From Pseudomonadota bacterium (GTDB lineage: Bacteria; Pseudomonadota; Gammaproteobacteria; Steroidobacterales; Woeseiaceae), in the NCBI GenBank assembly GCA_022360335.1, contig JAKSCZ010000080.1, positions 1 through 6,704 on the forward strand: DNA of 6,704 nucleotides, given 5' to 3'. The notes under the pieces were generated by a model, which was not told where the DNA came from, did no database searches, and was given only the letters and a program-made list of their open reading frames with translations. The position numbers were made by a program, and so were the translations under genes. How positions within the stretch are numbered: the first letter of the stretch is position 1; every line of letters begins with the position of its first letter. Of the stretch, positions 1 to 5,685 are shown in pieces.

Positions 1-1441
1 GATCGTCGAGTTGCCGGATGATCGTCTCGGGGTCGCGCTCGCCGCGGCGCCTGCGCCGTCGCGTCGCCGTGCGTTCGCCGAAGAGCTGCCGCTCGCTGAT
101 GATGCCGATTTGCGAGGAGGGCAACAGGACGCCGTTCTCGACGGGTGCGACGGCAACGCCGATACGCTGCGGGTCGTCGTGGAAGGCCTGCCAGGAGTCG
201 ATGCGGGCGAGGTCCAGGCCGCGTCCCGACAACAGGTCGATCAGTTGCTCGCGGCGGCCGGGCGAGTCGGTCGAGAAGAGCACGCGTCCGTCGAAGGTCC
301 CGAGAAATTGCATCAGCGGCGCCGCGGGGTCCTCGTACCGGGCCTCGATCTTCATGGCAGGCGGCAGGCGCGTATCGAAATTCAGCGATCGGCCCGCGAC
401 CGACTGATTCGAGTACCGGACGGTCGGGAACGCGGCGACGCGTTCCTCCGCCGACTCGGGCGACCAGAAGGTCTCGCTTACGCCGAGGATCGGCCGCTCG
501 CGGTCCAGGCTGCAGAGCTCGTATCGCTCACGGGCCTCGGCCCAGAACCGCTCGAGCAACGACTCGAGCGATGCCGGCGCGACGACGACGGCGTCACGCG
601 GCAGGTAGTCTGCGAACGACGCCGTCGTGTCGAAGAACAGCGGCAGGTAGTACTCGATGCCGCCATGGGCGATGCCGTCGGACACCTCGCGGTAGACGCG
701 CGATTGGCCGGGCTGCCCTTCGAAGCGTTCGCGGTAGCGGCCGCGGAATCCCCGAATCGCATCCGCATCGAGCGGTACCTCGCGGGCCGGCAGGACACTG
801 ACGGTGTCGAGTCGTTCGGCCGAAATCTGGCTCTCCACGGAGAAACGGCGCAGCGATTCGATGTCGTCGTCGAAGAAGTCGATGCGCACGGGAGCGTCGG
901 TACCCATCGGGAACACGTCGATCAGCGAACCGCGCACGGCGAACTCTCCGTGTTCCGTTACCTGCGGGACACGCAAATACCCGGCTTCGGCAAGCGATTC
1001 GGAAAACGCATCGCGCGGCAACGACTGTCCCTGTCGCAGCGACAGCGAACGGGCGGAGACGTAGTCGACCGGCGGCAAACGCTGGTGCAACACGGTCGAC
1101 GCCGCGATAACGACGCCGCGCTGCATCGAAGGCAAGGCCGAGAGGACGTGCAGGCGCTGCGAGACGATGTCCTGGTGCGGCGAAAAGCCGTCCCAGGGCA
1201 GCGTCTCCCATTCGACGAAATGCTCGACCGCGAAGTCGCCGTCGGCGAAGAACCGAATCTCCGCCTCGAGCCGATCGGCGAGGCGCGGGTCTTCGGCGAG
1301 CAGGACGACCGGCCGTCCCGATTGCCGGGCGAGTTCGGCGGTCGCGAGCGCCTGGCCGGCCCCGACGAGCCGACCCCAGCTCGTACGGCGGCCCGGACCG
1401 GGGAGCGAGAGGCTGCGTGGCAGGATCAGGGGCGTGGTCAA
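1..1441 (-). CDS. mfd: Transcription-repair coupling factor Mfd, N-terminal part (3' end outside window)
   Basis: Mfd is the cytoplasmic ATP-dependent translocase that removes RNA polymerase stalled at lesions and recruits UvrA. The 480 visible codons cover the N-terminal third (E. coli Mfd is about 1150 residues): the UvrB-like module and D3, stopping just before or at the RNA-polymerase-interaction domain. Diagnostic stretches are ETLPWDGFSPHQD (79-91), QVTEHGEFAVRGSLIDVFPMG (160-180, the D2 region), RIDFFDDDIESLR (186-198) and IEYYLPLFF (262-270). The Walker A position of UvrB is degenerate here (LVGAGQALA, 25-33), as is normal for Mfd. A run of six arginines (461-466) lies in the linker before DPETIIRQL, where E. 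coli Mfd is also basic. The start is inferred as TTG, with a GAAGG Shine-Dalgarno seven bases upstream; no in-frame ATG or GTG lies close upstream. The translocase domains are not in the window. Confidence 0.95.
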   Translation of the reverse strand, partial: MTTPLILPRSLSLPGPGRRTSWGRLVGAGQALATAELARQSGRPVVLLAEDPRLADRLEAEIRFFADGDFAVEHFVEWETLPWDGFSPHQDIVSQRLHVLSALPSMQRGVVIAASTVLHQRLPPVDYVSARSLSLRQGQSLPRDAFSESLAEAGYLRVPQVTEHGEFAVRGSLIDVFPMGTDAPVRIDFFDDDIESLRRFSVESQISAERLDTVSVLPAREVPLDADAIRGFRGRYRERFEGQPGQSRVYREVSDGIAHGGIEYYLPLFFDTTASFADYLPRDAVVVAPASLESLLERFWAEARERYELCSLDRERPILGVSETFWSPESAEERVAAFPTVRYSNQSVAGRSLNFDTRLPPAMKIEARYEDPAAPLMQFLGTFDGRVLFSTDSPGRREQLIDLLSGRGLDLARIDSWQAFHDDPQRIGVAVAPVENGVLLPSSQIGIISERQLFGERTATRRRRRRGERDPETIIRQLDD

Positions 1442-1448
1442 AGTGCGG

Positions 1449-1453
1449 CCTTC
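1449..1453 (-). promoter_or_regulatory. Ribosome binding site for mfd (decides the TTG start)
   Basis: GAAGG on the minus strand stands seven bases before the TTG at 1441-1439. The protein begins MTTPLILPRSLSLPGPG and reaches the conserved UvrB-like region at the expected distance, which supports this start over any more distant alternative. Confidence 0.5.
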
Positions 1454-1469
1454 GGAGAATCGGGCCGCG

Positions 1470-1478
1470 ATTATTGCA
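1470..1478 (-). promoter_or_regulatory. Probable extended -10 promoter of mfd
   Basis: Read on the minus strand the site is TGCAATAAT: a TGn extension followed by AATAAT, five of six matches to TATAAT. Transcription would start near 1463, giving a leader of about 21 bases before the TTG codon. The hexamer 17 bases upstream (CCCTGC) does not resemble a -35 box, so the site would depend on the extended -10. Inferred from sequence only. Confidence 0.45.
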
Positions 1479-1519
1479 CAGCCGCTGCCGGAGCAGGGGA
1501 GGGAGACAGCAACGAGAAA

Positions 1520-1544
1520 GGGGACGGAGCAGGGCTCCGTCCCC
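1520..1544. repeat. REP-like palindrome 1 (perfect 11-bp stem, 3-base loop); possible terminator of the small minus-strand gene
   Basis: The arms GGGGACGGAGC and GCTCCGTCCCC are perfect reverse complements around the loop AGG. On the minus strand the stem is followed by TTTCTCGTTG, a weak T-rich tail. It could therefore act as an intrinsic terminator for the small exported-protein gene, whose stop codon lies 44 bases upstream in that direction. On the plus strand no T-tract follows. The same motif, slightly varied, recurs 14 bases away, which is more typical of a REP-type repeat than of a plain terminator. Confidence 0.6.
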
Positions 1545-1558
1545 CTCGATATTCCGGT

Positions 1559-1578
1559 GGACGGGGCATGCCCCGTCC
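1559..1578. repeat. REP-like palindrome 2 (perfect 20-bp palindrome)
   Basis: GGACGGGGCATGCCCCGTCC is identical to its own reverse complement. With the next CC it ends in the same CCGTCCCC as palindrome 1, and the GGACGG of its left arm is also shared, so the two are variants of one motif. It begins 10 bases beyond the stop codon of the small minus-strand gene. With no spare loop bases it would form a poorer RNA hairpin than palindrome 1. Confidence 0.6.
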
Positions 1579-1588
1579 CCGATGTTCG

Positions 1589-1864
1589 TCAGCGTTTGCG
1601 AACCGCGTGGATCACCTTGTCGTATTCGAAGTAGACGACCATGTCGGGGTATTCCCAGCGCGTGATCGGCGGATCGCCGACCGGCGCCCTGACCGATGCC
1701 GGCGCACCGTACTTCGACTCGACTTTCGCCTGCGACATGCCGCGCGTCGGGCGGCCGTCGTCCGCCATGGCCGACGTACCCCGCATATCGAGCGTATCGG
1801 CGCCCGCCACGCCCCATGCCGTCAACAGCCACGCGAGCAGCGAAATCCTGCGCAATCCGGCCAT
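1589..1864 (-). CDS. Small exported (periplasmic) protein of unknown function, 91 aa, possibly BamE/SmpA-like
   Basis: Function is not established. The protein has a clear signal peptide: basic MAGLRR, a hydrophobic core ISLLAWLLTAWGVA, and a probable signal peptidase I site after A22 (AGA, then D). There is no lipobox cysteine, so a soluble periplasmic protein of about 69 residues is inferred. The mature part has RGMSQAKVESKYGAP (41-55), a helix-like 'GM-x-x-x-x-V-x-x-x-x-G-x-P' pattern reminiscent of BamE/SmpA-type small proteins, followed by VGDPPITRWEYPDMVVYFEY (62-81) and a basic C-terminus. I recall similar small uncharacterised proteins in pseudomonads and xanthomonads, but that is memory. 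The ATG has GGAGA six bases upstream; a longer open frame (to 1972) adds 36 residues without a signal-peptide pattern and is rejected. The gene is divergent from the lol operon, and two palindromes lie downstream. Confidence 0.8.
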   Translation of the reverse strand: MAGLRRISLLAWLLTAWGVAGADTLDMRGTSAMADDGRPTRGMSQAKVESKYGAPASVRAPVGDPPITRWEYPDMVVYFEYDKVIHAVRKR

Positions 1865-1870
1865 GTTCTT

Positions 1871-1875
1871 TCTCC
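1871..1875 (-). promoter_or_regulatory. Ribosome binding site of the small exported-protein gene (decides its start)
   Basis: GGAGA on the minus strand lies six bases before the ATG at 1864-1862. It supports the 91-residue product, whose first residues make a proper signal peptide, over the longer open frame. Confidence 0.6.
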
Positions 1876-1891
1876 GGTCGATCGTCCTGCG

Positions 1892-1900
1892 ACTATAGCA
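1892..1900 (-). promoter_or_regulatory. Probable extended -10 promoter of the small exported-protein gene
   Basis: The minus strand reads TGCTATAGT: TGn plus TATAGT, five of six matches to TATAAT. Transcription would begin near 1885, about 20 bases before the ATG, leaving room for the GGAGA ribosome site. There is no convincing -35 hexamer at 16-18 bases. The core CTATAG is self-complementary, so the plus strand also offers TATAGC at 1894-1899, which might serve the divergent lol operon. Confidence 0.5.
1894..1899 (+). promoter_or_regulatory. Weak candidate -10 for the lol operon, overlapping the opposing -10
   Basis: TATAGC on the plus strand matches four of six consensus bases and overlaps the minus-strand TATAGT. 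Transcription would start near 1906, about 40 bases before the first permease ATG. No -35 box is visible. An alternative, TGTCACAAT at 1930-1938, would give an almost leaderless message. The operon must have a promoter in or near this 82-bp gap, but I cannot choose between these sites from sequence. Confidence 0.25.
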
Positions 1901-1946
1901 CCGCCGTGCGGGATGGGACATGCGAACTGTGTCACAATGCGGCCCA

Positions 1947-3191
1947 ATGCTGAATCCAGTCGAACTCTTCATCGGCTTTCGTTACCTCAGAGCCAAGCGG
2001 CGCACCCGGTTCGTGTCCTTCATTACGCTGATTTCCCTGATCGGGATCGCACTGGGCGTGGCCGCGCTGATCGTGATTCTCTCGGTAATGAACGGTTTCG
2101 AAGGGGAATTGCGGAACCGGCTGCTCAGCATGTCGGCGCACGGCACGGTCAGCGGGACGGACGGACCCGTGCTCGCATGGCCCACCCTCGTCGACGAGGT
2201 CGCGGACGAGCCGGGCGTCTCCGCGGCGGCGCCTCTCGTATCGATGGAAGGGATGATCCAGTCGGGCCGCGAGCTGCACGGCGTCATGGTCCACGGCATC
2301 GATCCCGCCTACGAGCAGGGCCTGTCGGGCGGCCTGATCAACATGGTCGAGGGCAGCCTGGACGTCATCGAATCCGGCGCGCGCAACATCATTCTCGGTC
2401 GATTGCTCGCATACGACATCGGTGTGCGCATCGGCGACAGCGTCCTGCTGTTGATCCCGCGCCCGACCGGGGACGGCTCGCTGGAACCCGTGCTCGAGCG
2501 TTACGCGCTGCGCGGCGTATTCGAGGCCGGGCTGGCCGATCACGACGGCGTACTGGCGCTCGTTCACGCGGACGATGCCGCCGCAACGCTCGGCATCGGC
2601 GATGCCGTGTCCGCGGTCCGGTTCCGCGCCGACGACGTCATGGCGGCGCCGGCGATTGCGGCCTCGTTGCGCAGCCGTCTCGGCGGCGCGGTCGGCGTCA
2701 GCGACTGGACGATCGAGAACGGCAGTTACTTCCGGGCCATCCGGATCGAGAAGATGATGATGTCGCTGATACTGTCGCTGATCATCGGGGTCGCCGCTTT
2801 CAATATCGTTGCGAGTCTCGTCATGGTCGTTACGGACAAGACGACCGACATCGCGGTGTTGCGCACGCTCGGTATGGGACCCGACGGCGTCGTCAGGGTG
2901 TTCTTCGTCCAGGGCGCGATGATCGGCTGGGCAGGCGTATTCATCGGCGTGATTCTCGGTATCGTGCTCGCGATCTTCGTGCCGGTCATCGCACCGTTCC
3001 TCGAACAGTTGTTCGGTTTTCAGATCATGCCGGGCGACGTCTACTACGTGACGCGCATCCCCTCCGAGCTGGAATTCCGCGATGTCGCCGCGATCGCCGT
3101 GGCCGCGTTCGTCCTGACCTCGCTCGCGACCCTGTATCCGGCGCGCCGCGCATCGCTCGTGAATCCGGCAGAGGCGTTGAGGTACGAGTAG
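1947..3191 (+). CDS. lolC/lolE: Lipoprotein-releasing ABC transporter permease, LolC/LolE family (hook not recognisable)
   Basis: An inner-membrane subunit of the Lol transporter that extracts lipoproteins for transfer to LolA. At 414 residues it matches LolC (399) and LolE (414) of E. coli. The order is: N-terminal FIGFRYLRAKRRTRFVSFI, TM1 (about 26-50, ending SVMNGFEGEL), a large periplasmic domain (51-268), TM2 (270-296), the cytoplasmic loop VTDKTTDIAVLRTLG (295-309), TM3 (320-347), TM4 (378-398), and the tail YPARRASLVNPAEALRYE. The periplasmic segment where LolC bears its LolA-docking hook reads IPRPTGDGSLEPVLERYAL (170-188) and lacks the TP-x-G-x-IPR pattern, which suggests a LolE-type role. 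However, AIRIEKMMMSLILSLI (264-279) resembles LolC. By position many pipelines would call this lolC. The ATG gives the conserved family N-terminus but has no clear Shine-Dalgarno; an in-frame ATG at 1920 would add nine unconserved residues. The stop overlaps the next start. Confidence 0.93.
   Translation: MLNPVELFIGFRYLRAKRRTRFVSFITLISLIGIALGVAALIVILSVMNGFEGELRNRLLSMSAHGTVSGTDGPVLAWPTLVDEVADEPGVSAAAPLVSMEGMIQSGRELHGVMVHGIDPAYEQGLSGGLINMVEGSLDVIESGARNIILGRLLAYDIGVRIGDSVLLLIPRPTGDGSLEPVLERYALRGVFEAGLADHDGVLALVHADDAAATLGIGDAVSAVRFRADDVMAAPAIAASLRSRLGGAVGVSDWTIENGSYFRAIRIEKMMMSLILSLIIGVAAFNIVASLVMVVTDKTTDIAVLRTLGMGPDGVVRVFFVQGAMIGWAGVFIGVILGIVLAIFVPVIAPFLEQLFGFQIMPGDVYYVTRIPSELEFRDVAAIAVAAFVLTSLATLYPARRASLVNPAEALRYE
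3179..3183 (+). promoter_or_regulatory. Ribosome binding site for the second permease (supports the GTG start)
   Basis: GAGGT, inside the last codons of the first permease gene, stands seven bases before the GTG at 3191. That start places eight residues before the conserved IGxRYxR motif, the same spacing as in the paralogue and in E. coli LolC. Confidence 0.55.
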
Positions 3192-4438
3192 TGGCAGGGC
3201 GATTCGAAACCTGGATCGGCAACCGCTACGTCCGCTCGCGCAGCCGCAACGGCTTCGTATCGCTGATATCGGCGATCTCGATGCTCGGCATCGCGATCGC
3301 GGTGCTGGTGCTGATCGTCGTCATGTCGGTCGTGAACGGGTTCGAGCGCGAGCTCAAGGACCGCCTGCTGGCGATGACGGCCCATGCCGGTATCGAGGAC
3401 GTCGACGGCGAGCTGAAGACGGCGGATGCGCTGCGCGAAACGGCCTTGCGCAATCCGGGGGTCCGCGCGGCGGCGCCGTACGTCGACGGCCGGGCCCTGC
3501 TCGTATCGGGCAGGGAGATCAGCGGCGCGGAGCTGCGCGGCATCGAGCCGGAACTCGAACGCTCGGTATCGGGGATCGGCGAGGTCATGCAATCCGGACG
3601 GCTCGACGAACTCGCATCCGGCCGTTTCAACATCGTGCTCGGCGTCGAACTCGCGGAGGCGCTCGACGTCGGCGTCGGCGACAAGGTCACGGTGACGCTC
3701 GCGGAAGGGGTGGCGACGCCTGCGGGCGTCATACCCCGGATGAAGCGATTCACGGTCAGCGGGATCTACCGCGTCGGTATGTACGAGTTCGACCGCAGGC
3801 TCGCATTCGTCAATATCGCGGACGCGCAACGGCTCTACCGCAAGCGGGACTCGGTGACCGGGCTGCGCCTCTCGGTGAACGATATCTACGCGGCGCCCGA
3901 GATCGTCCGCGACGTGGCGCGCGAGCACGGCGAACTCGTTCTCGTCAGCGACTGGACCCGGGTCCACGTGAATTTCTTCCGGTCCATCCGGATTACGAAG
4001 TCGATCCTGTTCGTCATCCTGATGATGGTCGTCGCCGTCGCGGCATTCAACATCGTCTCGACCCTCGTCATGGTCGTCAAGGACAAACAGGCGGACATCG
4101 CGATACTGCGCACGGTCGGTGCGAAGCCGTCGAGTATCCTGCGGATCTTCGTTACACAGGGCAGCATCATCGGAGTCGCCGGCACGCTGGCGGGAGTCGT
4201 CGCAGGCGTCCTCATCGCACTCAATCTCGAATCGATCGTCGGTTTCTTCGAGTCGGTCCTGGGGATCAAATTCCTCGCGGCGGAGGTCTATTTCATCAGC
4301 GACCTGCCGTCCGAGCCGAAGATCGGCGACGTCGCGCGGATCGCGCTGATCGCTCTGGCGCTCGCATTGATTTCCACGATCTATCCGGCCTGGGTCGCGG
4401 CACGCACCGCCCCGGCGGAGGCCCTGCGATATGACTGA
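3191..4438 (+). CDS. lolC/lolE: Lipoprotein-releasing ABC transporter permease, LolC/LolE family (LolA-docking hook present)
   Basis: The second, paralogous permease of the Lol transporter, 415 residues, with the same plan: WIGNRYVRSRSRNGFVSLI, TM1 (about 25-49, then NGFERELKDRLL), a periplasmic domain (about 51-268), TM2 (270-296), the loop VKDKQADIAILRTVGAK (296-312), TM3 (320-345), TM4 (380-400), and the tail AWVAARTAPAEALRYD. Residues 176-189 read TPAGVIPRMKRFTV. This aligns with the E. coli LolC hook (TPMGRIPSQRLFNV), including the proline corresponding to Pro174, so LolA docking is inferred to occur on this subunit. The TM2 and cytoplasmic loop (AAFNIVSTLVMVVKDK) and the DLPSE motif near the C-terminus look more LolE-like, so the name is left open. 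The GTG start shares its G with the preceding TAG stop (TAGTG), indicating translational coupling, and the 3' end overlaps lolD by eight bases. Confidence 0.93.
   Translation: MAGRFETWIGNRYVRSRSRNGFVSLISAISMLGIAIAVLVLIVVMSVVNGFERELKDRLLAMTAHAGIEDVDGELKTADALRETALRNPGVRAAAPYVDGRALLVSGREISGAELRGIEPELERSVSGIGEVMQSGRLDELASGRFNIVLGVELAEALDVGVGDKVTVTLAEGVATPAGVIPRMKRFTVSGIYRVGMYEFDRRLAFVNIADAQRLYRKRDSVTGLRLSVNDIYAAPEIVRDVAREHGELVLVSDWTRVHVNFFRSIRITKSILFVILMMVVAVAAFNIVSTLVMVVKDKQADIAILRTVGAKPSSILRIFVTQGSIIGVAGTLAGVVAGVLIALNLESIVGFFESVLGIKFLAAEVYFISDLPSEPKIGDVARIALIALALALISTIYPAWVAARTAPAEALRYD
3704..3754 (+). other. LolA-docking hook segment within the second permease
   Basis: This encodes residues 172-188, containing TPAGVIPRMKRF. 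In E. coli LolC the corresponding loop (about residues 167-179) inserts into LolA, and flanking pad residues R163, Q181 and R182 contact it. Here the hook proline and the IPR are kept, while the pad positions appear as T167, M184 and K185. The alignment is by eye. Confidence 0.6.
4417..4421 (+). promoter_or_regulatory. Ribosome binding site for lolD inside the second permease gene
   Basis: GGAGG, nine bases before the lolD ATG, lies within the codons for the PAEAL tail of the permease. The start codon itself overlaps the permease stop in ATGACTGA, so terminating ribosomes can probably reinitiate. Confidence 0.6.
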
Positions 4439-5120
4439 AGCCGTCCTCGAGTGCCGCGAGGTCGTGCGCGAGTTCCGCGAGGGCCGCTCCACGCTGCGCG
4501 TCCTGCGCGGTGTCGACCTGGCCGTGCAGCCTGCGGAGCGCCTCGCCATCGTCGGGGCATCGGGTTCGGGAAAGACGACCCTGTTGCAGATCATGGGCGG
4601 CCTGGACGAGCCCACCGGCGGCGAGGTGTACGTCCACGGCGAGCCGATGCACGGGACGAGCGAAGCGGCCCGGGGTGCGCTGCGAAATCGCTACATCGGT
4701 TTCGTCTACCAGTTCCATCACCTGCTGCCGGAGTTTACGGCCGAGGAGAACGTCGCGATGCCGCTCCTGATTCGCCGCATGCCGAAGCCCGAGGCGCTGG
4801 AGAGGGCGCGCGAGCTGCTCGGCCGCGTCGGGCTGGGCGAACGCCTCGCGCACAAGCCGGGCGAGCTGTCCGGCGGCGAACGCCAGCGCGCCGCCGTGGC
4901 GCGTGCCTTGCTGGCGCGCCCGCAGCTGGTCCTGGCCGACGAGCCGACCGGCAATCTCGATGCCGGCAACGGCGAGCACGTCCTCGGACTGATGCTGGAG
5001 CTCAATCGCGAAATGCGGACCGGCCTGATCGTCGTCACGCACGATCGCTCGATCGCCGCACGTATGGACCGGGTGCTCGTCCTCGAGGAAGGCGTGCTCG
5101 GGCCTGGAGACCGCTTCTAG
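4431..5120 (+). CDS. lolD: Lipoprotein-releasing system ATP-binding protein LolD
   Basis: The cytoplasmic ATPase of the Lol exporter; two copies power the permease pair. All ABC motifs are present in 229 residues (E. coli LolD is 233): Walker A GASGSGKTT (42-50), Q-loop YQFHHLLPEF (Q94), signature LSGGERQR (146-153), Walker B LVLADE (166-171, catalytic E171), D-loop GNLD (174-177) and switch histidine H204 in VVTHD. YQFHHLLPEFTAEENVAMPLL is the typical LolD form of the Q-loop region and separates it from the related FtsE and MacB ATPases. It is the last gene of the three-gene operon and overlaps the preceding permease by eight bases. The order permease-permease-ATPase differs from the C-D-E order of E. 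coli. Its TAG stop shares CTAG with the stop codon of the convergent gene. Confidence 0.96.
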   Translation: MTEAVLECREVVREFREGRSTLRVLRGVDLAVQPAERLAIVGASGSGKTTLLQIMGGLDEPTGGEVYVHGEPMHGTSEAARGALRNRYIGFVYQFHHLLPEFTAEENVAMPLLIRRMPKPEALERARELLGRVGLGERLAHKPGELSGGERQRAAVARALLARPQLVLADEPTGNLDAGNGEHVLGLMLELNREMRTGLIVVTHDRSIAARMDRVLVLEEGVLGPGDRF

Positions 5121-5638
5121 CCGCCGGTTCGACGGCCGCGCTTGCGGGCCTTGTAGTTCGCCAGCGAGAGACGCCAGAGGACGTCGAGAACGGCGTAACC
5201 GACGAGCGCTGCCCCCGCCCCGAGCAACAGGCTGCCGAGCAGCATCGGCTGCCAGATGTTGACGAACGTGTTCGTCACCCATTCCCAGGAAATATGGAAA
5301 TCCACGGTGCGCGGCGGCGTGCCCAGTACCGCACGGCCGACCCGGTAGGCGGCGGGGTACATGACGAACATCGTCGCCGGATTGCTGACCCAGGTCGACA
5401 CCGCGGCGATGGGGATATTGACGCGCAGCCCGAGCGCCGCGAGCGCCCCCATCAGCGTGTGGCCCGGGAACGGCATGAACGCGATGAACAGCCCGACCGA
5501 GAACGCCGGGACGACCCAGCGCCTGCGCACTCCCCAGAGGCGGGGGTCTTGCAGCATGTGCCGGAAGGGCGCCATGAACCACTGCGCGGCGAATTCCTGG
5601 CGTTTGAATGCGAACTTCTTGAAAACGCGTCTGGGCAT
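5117..5638 (-). CDS. DUF2062 family inner-membrane protein
   Basis: An uncharacterised membrane protein of 173 residues. The basic N-terminus MPRRVFKKFAFKRQEF, the ML(Q)DPRLW motif (28-35), VGLFIAFMPFPGHTLMG (48-64) and TWVSNPATMFVMYPAAYRVG (82-101) are hallmarks of DUF2062. Hydrophobic segments are at about 42-56, 61-82, 88-100 and 131-157, with a strongly basic C-terminus (KARKRGRRTGG) expected in the cytoplasm. The ATG chosen gives the MPRR(x)FK start usual in the family. The ribosome site is poor: AGGAA abuts the ATG, with GGAT nine bases upstream as an alternative. It is convergent with lolD and divergent from comEC with 49 bases between starts. Homologues sit between lol genes and comEC in Pseudomonas, as I recall. 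No function can be assigned from sequence. Confidence 0.9.
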   Translation of the reverse strand: MPRRVFKKFAFKRQEFAAQWFMAPFRHMLQDPRLWGVRRRWVVPAFSVGLFIAFMPFPGHTLMGALAALGLRVNIPIAAVSTWVSNPATMFVMYPAAYRVGRAVLGTPPRTVDFHISWEWVTNTFVNIWQPMLLGSLLLGAGAALVGYAVLDVLWRLSLANYKARKRGRRTGG

Positions 5639-5663
5639 TTCCTGCTGATCCGGCTTCCATGGC

Positions 5664-5685
5664 GTTGCTGGCGGCGCGCAGCAAC
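5664..5685. repeat. Inverted repeat just upstream of the comEC start
   Basis: GTTGCTG and CAGCAAC are perfect 7-base arms around an 8-base GC-only spacer. The repeat ends two bases before the comEC ATG, where a Shine-Dalgarno would normally lie, and fills nearly half of the 49-bp divergent gap. It could be an operator or an mRNA hairpin limiting comEC translation, or it could be chance; the repeat itself is certain, its role is not. Confidence 0.4.

Noticed and set aside
594..1832. A 412-residue minus-strand frame overlapping mfd and the small gene
   Set aside because: It crosses the real mfd start, the palindromes and the small gene in a different frame, and its product is alanine/arginine-rich noise.
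1920..1946. An upstream in-frame ATG that would extend the first permease by nine residues (MRTVSQCGP)
   Set aside because: The family N-terminus begins at MLNPVELFIG, and the extra residues have no counterpart. GGGAT five bases upstream is a weak ribosome site, so the extension cannot be excluded completely.
1865..1972. A longer version of the small exported protein starting at 1972
   Set aside because: The extra 36 residues would bury the signal peptide and overlap the promoter and the lol operon start. The internal ATG has a good GGAGA site.
11..3190. A very long stop-free plus-strand frame running antisense to mfd and out of frame through the first permease, in phase with the second permease gene
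   Set aside because: The translation upstream of the GTG at 3191 is arginine-rich, low-complexity and unlike any family, while convincing proteins are encoded on the other strand or frame. High GC makes stop-free shadow frames common.
3044..4615. A 523-residue minus-strand frame antisense to the second permease and lolD
   Set aside because: The composition is rich in D and R from antisense codons, with no recognisable domain; the plus strand encodes clear family members.
5121..5160. A possible terminator beyond lolD
   Set aside because: Only short GCCG/CGGC complementarity without a T-tract is seen, and the region is coding sequence of the convergent DUF2062 gene.
5619..5647. TTGAAA at 5619-5624 as a -35 box for comEC
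   Set aside because: The hexamer at the right spacing (CTGCTG) is not a -10, and no TGn extension is present.
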